DNA of 64,000 nucleotides from Lepidonotus clava (lineage: Eukaryota; Annelida; Polychaeta; Phyllodocida; Polynoidae), in contig OW387141.1 of assembly GCA_936440205.1 (NCBI GenBank), positions 46,571,307 to 46,635,306 on the forward strand, read 5' to 3'. Below are positions 34,351-47,699 of this stretch, one piece after another. The first letter of the stretch is position 1, and each line of letters starts with the position of its first letter. A model generated the notes under the pieces. That model was not told where the DNA came from and did not search any database. It saw only the letters and a program-made list of their open reading frames with translations. Position numbers and translations under genes: made by a program.

Positions 34351-35800
34351 GAATCGGCAACCCCGACTTACCAGAGAACGTCACAGTATCTTTGGTTGTA
34401 TTCCTCTCTATAGCGTAGAGGGTACTACATGTATTACCAAAGCGATAGTTTCCATTGAATTGAGAGTTGAAAAGTTATAAAATGGATATGTGTTCAGAAA
34501 TTAACAAATAGATCTATTGCCGCATCAGTCTGACCTTGTTGAATTTCATTACCTTTGCAATCAATAATTAATTATATAGTCATAGCTGCACTACCGCATC
34601 TCTCCAACCCCCTTTTTGCACCCTCTACAGCAGAAGCAATGACTAGACATACCATGCACTAAAACCAATCCCAGTCCCATTCTTACACCAGCTACAACAG
34701 AAACAGTCCAACCCTTCACCCTCCGACGCCTGTATCGTTTAGACCTCACAGACGTGAAACACGTCCCCAGAGGTAGCACTGACTGGGCGATGATAGAGGA
34801 AAGGAGAACGTCTACGGGACCTGAGACAACATGGCCGTGTTTAGATCCCAAATACTGGTCGGGGTGACGGGGGAAAGACATGGTTTACAGATCAGAGCGG
34901 AATAGCTGCACGGACAATACTCTATGGAATTACCATTGGATTTATGTCAAATGTATAGTAACAGAAAGGCACTTCATTGTTACAAATAATGGTATGTAGG
35001 CCTACAAGTTGAAATAGTTACATGGAAAAAGTACTTAAAATTAAAGACGAAACTTGAATGATTAGCCATGGGTCTGCAATTGCAGAAGTAATTAATATCC
35101 GAAATTGTATAAGAATTCCCGCTTTGGTCCCAAAGCGACCAGTTGGTACCCATGGCATCAGGAGAAGCAAGGATGGGAGGGGAGAATTCAGGGAGGGAGG
35201 CAGTTAGAAGGGAAGGTGCAAGAACATTCTTCAAACGGGACGGACCCAAATTACAGGTCTTGCCAACACAGGGCCCACTGAAATAGTTTATTACAGTTAC
35301 AAGAAGGAATTCGCAATCAAAGCAACTTCAAAAACGCGCCAAAAACACGTATCAGCTAAAGCAAAGTGGTCTGTTCCCTTACCAACATTTACCTAATGAT
35401 GTTTTAGAGGAAGGAATACAGAAGTCGAGAAATATCTTGTTACTGGTGCATAATTGCGATGTGAGGAAAATACCAATTAGTTTTATTACCTGTTTATAGT
35501 AAAACCAGCAGACCTCAGGGACAGCTCCTTCAAGAAAGCCGTTACCCCTAAAGAGAAAAAAGGGGGCCCTACCCCCTGAGGGCCTCAGGTAGTCGGGGTA
35601 ATGGGGGGAGGTGTTGACGGCGTGCAGGCAGGTGTCGGGGGGGACCCCCGCCCCCTCCCCTGACCCCCCGAGGGCCCCGCTAGGTGAGGAGGTCACGTGA
35701 CCCGGTCTGTGGGCGGGGCGGGGCAGACAAGTGGCGCCCCCGGCGGCCGCCGTCTGAAGCAGCCGTAGTCGGCACGTGGCCGGTATTAAGGCCTCGGAGA
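34351..35800. other. No supported gene
   Basis: A 96-codon minus-strand frame at 34591-34881 has a balanced middle part but no motif I recognise. 35570-35790 is GC-rich. Nothing else was identified. Confidence 0.35.
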
Positions 35801-35815
35801 GACGGGCGCCCGGGT

Positions 35816-36212
35816 GGGACGCTGAGTGGAACGCAGGGAGGACGTAGCAAGGACGCAGCAGGGACGCAGGGATGGGGGGAGGGGGCAGGGGGATGCAGGG
35901 GGACGTATTGGGGGGGGGGGGAATGCAGGGGGATGCAGGGGGGACACAGGGGGGACGAAGGGGGAACGCAGGGGTAACGCAGGGGAGACGCAGGGGGGAC
36001 GAAGGGGGAACGCAGTGGGGACGTAGAGGGACGCAGGGGGGGACGCATGGGAGGGGGGGGGGGGGGTCGCCGGGGGGGACGTAGAGGGGACGCAGGGGAG
36101 GGGGACGCAGGGGGGACACAGGGGTGTCGCAGGGGGGAACGCAGAGGGAACGCAGAGGGGACGTAGAGGGGACGCAGGGGGGACGCAGGGGGGACGCAGG
36201 GGGGAAGCGGGT
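35816..36212. repeat. 12-bp minisatellite (GACGCAGGGGGG)n
   Basis: Roughly 30 units of 10-13 bp built on GACGCAGGGG(GG), with GACGTAGAGGG and GACACAGGGGG variants and a poly-G insertion near 36050. The strand is extremely G-rich. Open frames on the minus strand (Arg-Pro-Pro-Cys-Val-Pro-Pro) and plus strand (Gly-rich) are simple-repeat translations. Confidence 0.95.
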
Positions 36213-39048
36213 ATGCTGCACCGAACGTGAGGTAGCAAAATGACATGCCCTTATTTACAACCGTTTTTGATATAGGCCTAAAGAGAATGAAAAAAAAACA
36301 CGCAAAGAAAGAGAACAAAGTTCTTACATATGATGCAGAGGACTGCTCTAAGTAGCTAGCTGGGAGGCCGCTATAATTCTAGATAGTGGAGGATCGATTT
36401 TAATCTACATAGACACTGTGAAGATCACTTAATTTTTTACTTGAATATGGCACAATGGATGTATCAAAAAGAGAGCTGCCAGAGGACTTGTTATCTCAGT
36501 TTAAACTCAGTTACAGCTAGCGATCTCCAATATCAATGCGGGAAAAAAAAGTGCGTTTTGAATGAATAGCTTAACTACACAAATATTTGAATTACATGTA
36601 ATCCAAAGAACCGTATCGATATATCACACAAAAAGATTGGCATTCATACTGATATCAGAAAACTTCACAATACAACCGTACCTTATCCTGTTCGTCTGAA
36701 TTATACCGAACAAAATCACATCGTTTCAGTGACATCCCAGCTGCGCCAATGTTAGTAGATAGGACACAAACAATTCCCAGATAAAAGAAATATCAAAAAC
36801 CGTTGTCAGTTTACACTTGTGGCAGCTCAGTGGCGGCTATGGTGGAGGGTCCGGGGGGACGTGGAGCCCCCGATAAGGGATGATAGATGGTTTAGGGGGT
36901 GGGGGGAGGGTGTTATTGTCATGGGGTTGGATGAAGTGGCTGGGACTAGACAACAAAAGATAGCTGCCACTGGGAATAACCCCTTGTGGTCTGATGGGGT
37001 GGGGGTTACTTCGATATGAAACGGTTTTATGGTATTGAATTCAAAATGTAACAACACTGCTGCATCTTGGGACATGAATTGAGATGTTAAGCTCAGAAAA
37101 CAAACACTGTATATAGATTAATTTACAGTGATCAGTGAGTGCTACGATACGAATTTGACCGACTGGCCCAAGCCAGTCTAGTTTTGGGAACTTCATTATA
37201 GTTTTTTTTTGTGTAGGATATTCTATCTTCCAAAAGACAATATAATTCCAATTATTTTCAGTAGAAATCCTCTAAAGGTCTCTATTAAAATGCATGAAAG
37301 CTAAACCCGAAAGGACAGTGATTTTAACTGTAACATATTTTTAGATATGCGATGCGCCTCTGCATCATCTGCAGCGTTTCAAAGACGGAGGGCCCTCTCC
37401 GTTTTGCCAAGCGAAAAACACCCCAAGGCGGCCACCCTTTTCCCTCACGTCCCCACCTCCCTTTCCCCTCCCGTCCCACGTGTTGTTATAAAATGGGGCC
37501 CATATACCCCCACCACAATGGGGAAATGGGAAGGCGGGGTGTATTAGAATCTCGTTGAAGGCAATCAAATGGGTGGGTCGGGACCGAAAATAAAGTGGGC
37601 AGAGGTGTCGGGGCAGCTGTAATGAACCAACCTCGGGGGGGTACCAGACAGTTTGAGGTCACGTGACCAAACCATGCAGGCCCTTTTGGTGTCAATTTAA
37701 GTTTATGATTTAAGAGTTTTTCATGTTTGTTATCCTTTTGTCCTTTTTTTGCGTTATTTAGATCCATGTATTATCAACATCGTGTTATTAACAAGGTTTT
37801 AAGTATGTTGATGTAGATACAGTGACCATTAAGTCTGTTTTAGGATTCGTAACTTAAACGGTAAGTTTTAGGCTAACATAAAAACGTGTAAAATGTGACG
37901 TAATTGTCAACTTGTTATCAAGACATTTGTTAAAATATACAATTGGTCACGTGACTTTTTGTTCCGCTTCCTATACGCACCTCGCTTGTGACCTTGACAT
38001 TCAGCGCCTTTTGGGACACTCTTCTGATAAATGGCATCATCCTTCTTTACTAGATTTATTGTCCTCTCTTTTCTTTTTATATTGGATCAACTTAGATTAA
38101 GGTGCATAATGAGTACAATATCAACAAGGCAATTCCCCATCCTTAATCCCAATTGCAAAGGATGTATCTTCATTACAATAGATTATTTTTGGTATTATAT
38201 TAAGTTTATAACATTGTGTATTTCTTCTGTAGGGAAATGCATTCTACCATGCGAATTCTTCTCCACGTGATTTTATATTTGGTCAACCTTCATTTCATTT
38301 CCTGACTGGGTATCACGTGTGTTCAGGTTTTGTCCGTTGAGATGCCTTGCTCTTTAATACGGCAGTTTCTCACCATGAGAAGAGTCATGGGCTTCCATGT
38401 AATCCTACCAGACTGTCCCCTTATATAAATCACCCGCTGCTTTGTAGACCACAGCTCACAAGTATCCCCGTCACCCTTCTACGAAGTCTTCATCGCGGTG
38501 TTCCCCCTGCTTATAATCTGTGTATAGGCCTTAAGAGGGTCTGGATTCTGCCAATCAGGAACGACCGGAAATAATATGATTTTCACAAGGTGTTGTAGGA
38601 AAACTCTTCATGAAATTACTATTTTGATGAGTATGAGGATAGATCAATTTAAGCAGATTAATGCAAAAGAAGCATATAGATATTAGAATCATGTTTCATC
38701 AATTCAAAATGACTTTGGAGAACATATGAAGAAGACACATCTTAGCCATATACAACCACAAACGCCCCCTGCCTTTTCAAACTTTGAATACGATCAGAAA
38801 TCCCCTTGGCCTTTTTAAACGTCGGCACAGCTATATTTACCCACCCCCTATACCTTGGGATAGCTCCCAGACCACCCTGGATGATAGACCTCCTCTCCTA
38901 ACGCTGGTTCTAATTACTTGAGGTTATTACTTTATAATCTGGTCCACATATCTGGGCAGTGTAGGGGAGGCTGAGGGATCCCAGTCTAGGGGACGGAGTC
39001 TGGGGGGCTGGAGTGGGTGGCAGGCAAGCTTCAGACGAAGGGACCGGT
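36213..39048. other. No gene seen
   Basis: Mostly AT-rich non-coding DNA. Frames at 36819-37075 and 37347-37568 overlap on both strands and are not persuasive. Confidence 0.4.
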
Positions 39049-39855
39049 TGTTAGGACGCTATCCCACAAACTGATGCTATCCCACAAATATTCAGGATTT
39101 GTGGGATAGCAGCACCATGAAGATGCTATCCTTCAAATTGCTTCCTGAGGTATCAAAAACAATTGAGAATAGGCCATATCAGTTAATATTGGATGGAATG
39201 GGTCAACAGTGGTGAAAATGGGTCATTGGTGATCATAGTTAAGTATAAACAAAAAGGTTCAAGATGGGTTCAAAATGGTCGTAATCAAAAATTCATGTTG
39301 CCAAAAATGATATTGTCATAAAGTAGGGTGCCAAAATGATGTAATTAACAAAAATGACATCAACAAAAATGTTTGATTCAAACAAAAATCTGATAATCAT
39401 CTTCTAACCCCACCTGGCGGCAATAGCTTAAAAAATGACTATTTCTAAATGTTGGCCCAAATGAAGTCCCCAATGCCATTGACCCAACTTTTTTTATGAC
39501 ATCATTTCAAAAACCCTCAATTTTGGTTAGGTTTCTTTTATGATTCCATTTGGGTTTGCATCAGTTTTTGGTGATTGAAAAATATTCGCCACATCATTCT
39601 GATTGGAGGTGGTATCCCTAAAATATTTGTGACTTAGCAACCGTTTGTATCTTAGTGTCTTGTAGTGATGCTATCCAACAAACAGCTTCTAAGTTACAAA
39701 CATTTGCAGCTTAGCATCAATTATACTACAGACACTATCCCCCAAATATTTGTGACTTAGCAGCTGTTTGTGGGTTAGCATCTCGTGGTGATGCTATCCC
39801 ACAAAGTGACAACTATTTGTAGGATAGCATCTGTTTGTGGGATAGCATCCTAACA
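39049..39855. mobile_element. MITE-like DNA transposon, 807 bp, with ~40-bp TIRs built of a repeated word
   Basis: Left end TGTTAGGACGCTATCCCACA then GATGCTATCCCACAAA. The right end, read inverted, is TGTTAGGATGCTATCCCACA then GATGCTATCCTACAAA, so about 40 bp match with three differences. The word GCTATCCCACAAA or its inverse TTTGTGGGATAGC appears several more times inside (39097, 39667, 39790, 39829), like subterminal transposase-binding sites. No transposase is encoded. Confidence 0.8.
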
Positions 39856-39879
39856 CCTGTCGCATATATGTTGGGCGTA

Positions 39880-40160
39880 TGACAGCGAGCGATGGTTTTG
39901 TCAAATCATACAGTTTTGTGCTTTAAAAAAATCCAGTATCAAACCTTACCCGCTTATGATGATATTTTTCAGACTGAAAATCTCAGATGTCTAATGTTTA
40001 GAAAAGAATTAAAATCGGCCCAGTAGAACAGCCACAAAATTCAACAGTGGGACACGTTGAAACAGCAACATCCTTTTTGTGAGATATTGAGTTCTTTTTT
40101 GGATAGAATTTTTGTTTTATTGAATTGTTTCACCATTTTATTATGCGACAGGTGTCTTTT
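39880..40160. repeat. Dispersed repeat family G, copy 1
   Basis: Ordered words shared with 53370-53610: 'GATGGTTTTGTCAAATCA' / 'GATGATTTTGTCAAATCA', 'GAAAATCT.AG', 'GAACAGCC', 'CAACA..ATC/GTC.TTTTTTG', 'GTTTCACCATTTTATTAT' / 'GTTTCACCATTTCATTAT'. Moderately diverged; nature unknown. Confidence 0.5.
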
Positions 40161-40664
40161 CAGATGACTTTTTTTTATTGCAATCATGAAGCTTCAGTTT
40201 CATTCAGTCATTTTTTTTATTCTTTTCGCGTACATGTTTTCATGTGTCAACGCGTCGTTTGTTGCCTGACTCTCTCAATTACTATTGGCTGGTATTACTC
40301 TACAAACTAAATTTGACTTGTACATGACACATTGGGGATGACAGACACACGGAAATGTAATTGTAATTCACATGTAGTTGGTTTATATTTTGTAGCCCTA
40401 TGGGCCAAAACAGCGCAAACTGGGGTAATTTAGTTTTTAATCATTTCTACTGAGTCATCTTTAATTTCCAATCCTATACAATTAAGATAAACAGTCGTCC
40501 TGATTTTGCAGTGCATGTAGGTTTTGATTAATCATACACATGTATGTGTACCACTTTTGCTGACCCAGCTATCAGTACGTGAAGTCATCTTTAAATGACT
40601 TTGAATAGAATGACCTGAAAAAGTTATCTTCTCATCGAATATAAAACCTGCCAACATTCTCTTA

Positions 40665-41250
40665 TGATATTGTATACTAGGTGGGGCCCCCCAAATGTAA
40701 AACAAGTTTAATATTATACTGAATGCCAGCTGTGGCCACCCAATGTAAAGCCGTCCGTTGTTGTTTAACACATATTGTATACCACCTACGATCAACAAAT
40801 GTAGGAACGGCTGTTGTTCTTTATAAAATATTGTATACCATCTGGAAAGAACCCACCCCCACCCCCCAATATATTACCAGCTTTATGATATACTGTATAC
40901 CCACTATGATCACACAACATAAAACAGCCGTTGTTCTTTATAATATCTTGTATAGCGGCTTGGACAAGGCCCCGCCCCCCTCCCCAATGTAAAAGCATCT
41001 TTTTGATTTATACTGTATACTAGTTGGGACCCCCAATGTAAATACAGCTCTACAGTTATGTTGTATAGAAGATTGCAGAAACGCATTTAAGTTTCTACAA
41101 GTTCCCCGTATTTTATATTTATTGTATACCATCTGGAATCCCCCCAGGGCTACCCCAATGTAAAACCAGCTTTATAATATATTGCACACCAGATTGCACA
41201 AACACATTAAAGTGTCTACAAGTCCCCCGCAGTGTCTGGCCCTATGTAAC
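40665..41250. repeat. Degenerate tandem array, ~80-110-bp units
   Basis: Repeated pattern: '(C)CCCAATGTAAAACAGC(CGTTGTTCTTTATAA)TATTGTATACCA(TCTGGAA)' in varied forms near 40690, 40735, 40795, 40870, 40915, 40985, 41030, 41110 and 41155. Short frames across it on both strands repeat the same words and are not genes. Confidence 0.85.
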
Positions 41251-41487
41251 TGTATATAGATGCTGGGGATCAATGTGTCCGATGTCTGTGGGGGTAAAAA
41301 CGCCGAGACAGATCGCAGACAACGCCCCTACAGCGGATCTTATCTGAACAAGGAGATACAATGGCGAGAGGCGTATACCACAGAGTATATGGAATATATC
41401 CCCGGGACCACAAGGCATCATGGATACGACTGGGGGATGGGGTGGGATGATGAGATGGGGCTGGTGGTCGTCTGGGGAGGGGGACTG

Positions 41488-41853
41488 CCCAGGCAAGCAG
41501 CAACATAAAAAGCACATTCTGCCACTGTGCTTTTTTAGTTAGTCTGTAACCTGCCCAGTTTTCATGTAATAGTTATGTTATTTTAGCTAAAGTTGAGGCT
41601 TACTAAAAAAGAGTGTTATAGGAACATTATATTTTAGTGAAGTTGAGACTTTACTAATAAAGAATCTTATAATAACATTATTATGATGTGAAAGAACATG
41701 ACATGAATGTCACAATAACGTTACAGTGGGACATTGAAACGTTAGGTTCTAAAGACGTTTTTTGGGTGCCATCAAAATAACGTACCAAGAACCAAAGCAG
41801 AACTAAACATATTGCTGCTGCAACATTATAATACCATCATATTCTTGCCTGGG
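41488..41853. mobile_element. MITE family A, copy 3
   Basis: CCCAGGCAAGCAGCAAC at 41488 and CTTGCCTGGG ending at 41853 give a perfect 10-bp inverted terminus. The interior is in reverse orientation to the copy at 16463 (TTGGGTGCCATCAAAA at about 41762). 366 bp, no coding sequence. Confidence 0.8.
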
Positions 41854-42289
41854 TGGGCTGTGGTGTAGGATTGGGGAGCGGAGCCGGGAGCTTCTAACTG
41901 TGGTGGTGGGGTGCAGGGGGTTGGGGAGTAAGTAGTATGGTAAAGTAGTTCTGACATACACGACTTCCAGAAGTGACACTTGGGAGGACTTGGCTGATGA
42001 TCCTCAAGTTGCAAGTCATTTATTTCATTTGGTATTTCTTTTATTCTTTTTCTTTGTTACTTTACTGTTATTCAATACAGACTGTCTGGGAGACTAGGGG
42101 GTTACCTCGACTATGATCAGAGACAAATAAAAAAGACATTGTAGTCATTTACTTACATAAATACAATAATTTTATCTTATTCAGCGATCTGTCTTATCTT
42201 CTTTGACAATTTCTTTAATAAATACAGTTGTGTACTCTGTCTAGTACGTTAATTACATTTATTGCAGTTCTCATTAGAGATGATAAAAT

Positions 42290-43380
42290 TGATGATACAG
42301 AAAGGAAAGGAAAGGGCACTGCCTTAGAAAGCCAGTTTGTATTGTCTTAGAAATCCAGAACTGGAGGATGTCAATAAGAACTACCTATAGTTCCCAAAAG
42401 CAGGATGGCAGTAGTAAATATAGATGGCATTATCTTAGGTAGCCAAAGTTATTATTATAAATCTTAATTATCAGAGGATAGTAGTAAGAAGCCATCTAAT
42501 ACGCTAATGAGCAGGATGAAACTGTTTTAGGAAGCCAGATAGCTCTGTCTTAGAAAACCAGTCCTGGACAATAATGGAAAGAGGATCCTGGATGATGATG
42601 AAAGGAAGATATCTAAGATACTGACAAGTATAGTTTCACTGTTGTTGAAAGTCACATTTTATTACATTGTCTTAGAAAGCTAGTACTGGAGAATGGCAAT
42701 AAGAATCCATCTAAGATTCTAAAAAGTATGCGATCCTGTCTTAGAAAGCCAGATGGCACTGACTTAGAAAGCCAATACTGGAGTGCAGTGAGGAGAAGAC
42801 ATCAAGAGTTGAACAAGTAGGGTGACACTCTCTTAAACAGTCCAAACTGAAGGCATATTGCCTTATAAAGCCAGATGGCATTGCCTTAGACCATCTTTTT
42901 TTATATTTATTTATTTAACCACATTCATTTACAGAAAATGATCTTCCATGTAGGGACAACAGATTTTAACAGTAATCAAATTCATATTATCCATAGGTAA
43001 TCAATACAATATCAAATAATAATAATAACATAGTAATACATAGTTATCCTAGCATCAAATAACACTAATAAGTGTCTTATATCACGAGGAATTTTGGCAA
43101 TTAGAGGTGTGTATTGTGACACCAAGTGAGTTGGTCTACACGTAGTGGATATACAGGGAATGGGCTAGTATGGTGACAATCATGTATGATGACCGAACAA
43201 AGCCAAGTACGGTGACCATCTAAGAAAATAACAAGTAGAATGGCACTGGAAGTCAAACCTGATGGCATTGTCTCAGAAGGCCAGATGACACTGTCATGGA
43301 AATCCAGATGACATTGTCGTAGATAGCCAATACTGGAGTAGGATGGCGATAAGAAGCTATCTGGCAAGCGGCCTGGGCAA
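42290..43380. repeat. Degenerate tandem array with 'TTAGAAAGCCAGATGGCA' units
   Basis: The words CTTAGAAAGCCAG, 'TACTGGAGAATGGCAATAAGAAGCCATCTAAGA' (diverged) and 'GATGGCATTGTCTTAGA' recur near 42325, 42365, 42425, 42530, 42665, 42735, 42760, 42870, 43255 and 43310. An AT-rich interruption occupies about 42893-43095. Old, non-coding. Confidence 0.8.
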
Positions 43381-44464
43381 GGCAGCAAGGGGTTGGTGCA
43401 GGGTGTGGGATGGGGTTGGGGGTGGTACCAGAGATGGCAGTAGTTAGTGTGAGATACGGTGACAGGTCAGCGATTGGGTCTGGGATGGTCACCAGAATGG
43501 TCAGTTTGAAAGGGTGAAGGGGGGGATAAGGAATGTAAGAACCGGGACAGGTTTAAAGCCTACACCCAATTTAGTGAGTGGTTTTTCTCTCCATGTTTTG
43601 ATAATTATCAAGAGGGAAAGTCTTGGTACCTTGTAGTTGGCTTATTCCAAAAAAAATAAAAGTAGCAATGATGTATAATATTGGATATCTAAGGGAAATC
43701 TAACAAGATGTTTAATGTTAAGAATTCTGTTAGATATGCAATTAATATGGATGTTAAAGGGGAGCTTGTTTTAACCCTTGTTAAATCCACCTGAAAACGA
43801 TTCCAACCAATAGGTATGGTTGATTCAACAACAATTCACTGAAATCAGGGTGCCCTTACGGAAGATTACCAAACATTCATATTTTAATAAGGTGGCGACA
43901 CAAGAGGGTGTTGGACGGTGGCGAGCCCAGGGGGATGGGGGAATTGCCCTCCGACCACCCTCCCAGGATTCAGGGGACAAAATCTTGGCATCTTAAAATG
44001 GGAAGATCTGTGTAAATTTGGTGCTTTTTATTTTTAATTATTATAAGGGGGGGAGGGGGTTAGGGTGGTTACTTCACCCAGAGCACAGGGTATAACGCGG
44101 TTGAGTGCCAATATGTCTTAGAGTCACTCGCAAAACTCACCCTCCCCCCCCCCCCTCCCCCCCCACACCCGTCCTCTCCTGCAGCTCAGAGAAGCCATCG
44201 TCTGAGACGCCGGGAGTGGGTGGGGGTAAAGGGGGTTGGGAGGGGACAGAAAGGCCCCGATCGATGAACACCCCCCCCCCCCCCCCTCTGCGGCCATTTC
44301 AGGTTGACCTCCCTTCGGGGCAGGGTGGACTCGGTGTTTACACTTGTCCTGTGTCTGAGGACCGACTTATTTCCTCCTACAGTCAGTCCGCCCGCCGTCT
44401 GTTTGAACGTATGCCGCCCGCCCAGTTCAGTGATGGTCGGTGGGACTGCGATCACACTGCTTAA

Positions 44465-44625
44465 GAAAACTTCTGATAAAAATGTAATAATGTTATTAGT
44501 TGTTTTTTGTGTGTGAGATAACGTAGAAATAAGGCTAAATTTCAAGTTATTGCACCTATATTGTTCTATGGATATAGTTCACCATTCCCCCTTTTCCTAA
44601 AAAGTGGTTCGTCCGCTGACCCAAT
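44465..44625. repeat. Dispersed repeat family E, copy 2 (partial)
   Basis: Matches 16990-17150 from 'CTTCTGATAA' through 'TTTCAAGTTATTGC', 'CTATATTGTTCTATGGAT' and 'CCTAAAAAGTGGTT'. Confidence 0.6.
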
Positions 44626-45084
44626 TACAATTAAAATGGATTATTCGGATATTTACAATATCAATTAGGATATAAACTATTCAAATATGGTTGGTTTAGG
44701 ATGTTACAATGTTTGGATAGAAATCCGTGATCTGTGTAAAAAACAAACGGCCCTGGAATTGTATTATCTTTACTTTTCATAGTTGCTAGTTTCGTATAAC
44801 TGTAAATGATAGTGCATAAAAATCGCATTAAGTTAGAGCTACTTCTCATTACAGTATTTGCCTTTATTGTGGAAGGTGGAAGGAGTGGGGTGATCGGGGT
44901 TAAGGGGCGGAGTCTGAGGCCACAAGACGACAAGAATGATGATACCCTAGCCCCTTGGTGCCATCTCCTAACGACTGCCGTCCCATCTAAGACGTGCTCT
45001 GCCACCCGCTACTCCAGTACCCTTCTACCCTGCCACCCAGCCAAGCATGATACTTTCCCAGTCAATCATTTGACTTTGAAGGAC

Positions 45085-45440
45085 TTAAAGGGAGCCAAGA
45101 CCAATAAATTCGATGAAATTTTCCAAACTCAAATGATCATGGAAATCCATTCCTTGAGCCTATTCCTGGCCTATGTTAAAATTTAAACCATGAGATATGG
45201 TAAAAAATCATTAAAAACATGTTTTTCTTGCTCAAATCAATTAATGTGGATCTGCAAAAATAGGGTTTGTTTACAAACAAATGCAAATAATACCATCTCT
45301 TGTGGCATTCTACTTCAGTTTGAGCTACTTTTCACAGCTAATACTTTACCACTGACCTTAACTGGACTCATCCAACATATTTCTATACTTATCTGAGTTT
45401 TGAAAATGTTGTCAATTATATTGGTTTTGGCTCCCTTTAA
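45085..45440. mobile_element. TTAA-ended MITE family B, copy 2
   Basis: Perfect 14-bp inverted termini: TTAAAGGGAGCCAA at 45085 and TTGGCTCCCTTTAA at 45427-45440. The 356-bp body matches 6223-6565 along its length. Followed, as copy 1 is, by a 'CAAAGTCGT.(G)TAGTGTAA'-like word, which suggests either a preferred target or that the element extends further right. Confidence 0.85.
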
Positions 45441-45449
45441 TTACAAAGT

Positions 45450-47154
45450 CGTAGAATGTAACAGAGCGTTATAAGAGCATCAGGGAACGCCGTTTACATT
45501 GCTCCTTCGCTAGGTTAATATCAAGTTGCAGCTTTTATTTTGTTTATAATCTTGTTACATTGTTTTTCTGGTTCCCAATGGCGTTTCTGCAACGCACTGC
45601 TGTAACGGCTGCCATCCACTAGTCAACTTAACACAACACTCAGGGATTAGGGTCGGATGGCTGTGCCGGTCAATGTTTATACAAGAATTACAAAAATACT
45701 TTCCAGACAAGAATATCGATGTTATTATTGGGTTAGGTTGAATATTTGCTGTCAATATTGGTTAGAAATCGGGGGCTGTGCCCCCAAGCCCCCCTTTTTC
45801 TTTCATTTTTTCTATTTCTAAATTTTCTTAATAATTGCCCCATAAACAATGACCGACCTAAGACAAACAAGAGGGGATTATCTTCTATCAACACGTTGAC
45901 TACTGAGGTGCTCCCGCTGCAACATTACACTGGAAAATTAAAATGTTCTGGTTATGTTTTCAACGATAACTGAGATCATCACAAGAAATAACACTATACA
46001 TATTATTCATAGAAAATTGGTGACGACTATATCACATTTTTGGTGGATCAAAATGAAAATATTCATTAATCTGGTTTAGTCAGATACTCCTATAGGAAAT
46101 TTGAAATTTTGTCAATTTCTTTGGCTACATATTTATATCATAGATATACATTTTGGAGAGTAATATCCTCAGAAATTCCATATGGTTGGCATTAGTGTAT
46201 GTATAGTACCATGGAGAAATTAAGGGGAGAAATCAATTTATAAACGGGAGATACGGAGATAACTCTGCCTTACATGGATGTCCGATGTCTAGGCGTTCTT
46301 GGAATCCACTGCTTCAAGGAGAGCCAGAGGATTACGAGATACAAAGATACTCACATACTTGAACATGCATAGCCACGGTTTTATATTTGTGTGTACCCCT
46401 ACCTCCAGCTCCCTAGAGATAGAAGACAGCGTTGCGAAGTTCCCAAACAATTTAGTATGGAACCATTCAATGCCGTAGAGTATGCCTCTGGCTATTTGTG
46501 ATAAGAAGAATATACGATATAAATATGCAGTACACAGTCTGGCAGAATGAAGATTGCAAAAATGTTTGTATTATATCTGAGCAAGCAACACATAGAAATA
46601 CCATTATAACTTTGTTACAAATGAGTTTTATGATATGAAGTGAAGATTGAAATGACCTTTCGTAAATGGAGGTTTTCATAAAGACATAAATATTTGAACA
46701 TAAACAGAAAGTATCTAAACTATTTCCTCCGATGTCCATTACCTAATGTTTGTCGACCAGTGTATTCTGTGCCGATACATTTCACAGATCATGGTGATTG
46801 TTCTGTTGTTTTTTTTGTAAAAAGGAGTTACTTCAAGAAGATATGAATTAAAATGAAGGCAAAGAACTATGGATTTGAAAGTTCAAAAACTATAGACCTA
46901 TAGATAGCTACTTATGACTGGGACGCTGATATGCAAGCAGAAGGTTATGGGGTTACGAAAGTACGACAGCAACGTTACAATGAGTTTTGATACTGCCAAC
47001 CATCCATAAAACAGTGTTGCAGCCACTTTAAGAGGAATGCTGTAACAAAAACTGATAGAAATCCGGAAAGAAATGATGGAGAGTCACGCTCCCCCCCCCC
47101 CATTTCCTCTCCTCCGACCACCCTTCGGCCTTTGACTGCCAGTCCCCCTGGTTT
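45450..47154. other. No gene seen
   Basis: AT-rich DNA without recognisable motifs. Frames at 45555-45973 and 46467-46739 carry no domain signature. Confidence 0.4.
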
Positions 47155-47485
47155 GGGCACTGACTCTTTGAAGGTTTCTGCCCATCCAATACCCCTGCTT
47201 TTTGTAACTGCCCACTCCTGAATTTGAGTTGACCGCCCCTCATGTTTTGAGAAAACACATCTCCGCCTCTCACTACCATAAAACAGACAAAGGAATCTCC
47301 AAAATAGTTTATAAAAGTCCTCTGATAAGATGTTCATTAGTATTTATATATATGAGATAACATAACAAAAAGGCTAGGGTTCAAGTTATCTCCCCTATAT
47401 ATTGTTTTCATGGATGTAGTTCACCATATATACTTTTTTTTGCCCCAATAAAAGCTTAACCCCCTCAGTTTTGACTTCTACCAGA
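47155..47485. repeat. Dispersed repeat family E, copy 3
   Basis: Matches 16825-17155 through 'GACTCTTTGAAGGTT', 'ACTCCTGAATTTGAGTTGAC.GCCCC', 'TCAAGTTAT', 'ATTGTT.TCATGGATGTAGTTCACCA' and 'CCCC.CAGTTTTGACTTC'. It carries an extra ~100 bp relative to copy 1. Confidence 0.6.
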
Positions 47486-47672
47486 GATAAAATCAATACA
47501 GAATATTGGTAATGTAAAAGACTAATGAAAGAATATAACCAGAATGTTACAATAACATCACATTGCAATGGTAGATTAGAGAAACGTTATTTGGCGTCAA
47601 CAAAATTACATAACATGAATCAAAACAGAATGTTATTATAATGTAATCATAACTTTGCATGATTACCTGGGC
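47486..47672. mobile_element. MITE family A, copy 4 (partial)
   Basis: Has 'CAGAATGTTACAATAACATCACATTGCAA', 'AAACGTTATTTGGCGTCAACAAAATTACAT' in diverged family form and a right end ATTACCTGGGC. The left terminus is missing or lost in family E sequence. Confidence 0.55.
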
Positions 47673-47699
47673 TGGCACTGGCTACCCGTATGTCACCCA

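Noticed and set aside
35379-36318. Minus-strand frames of 150-280 codons with Pro-Pro-Cys-Val repeats
   Set aside because: They follow the 12-bp GACGCAGGGGGG repeat, open in all frames because the repeat lacks stops.
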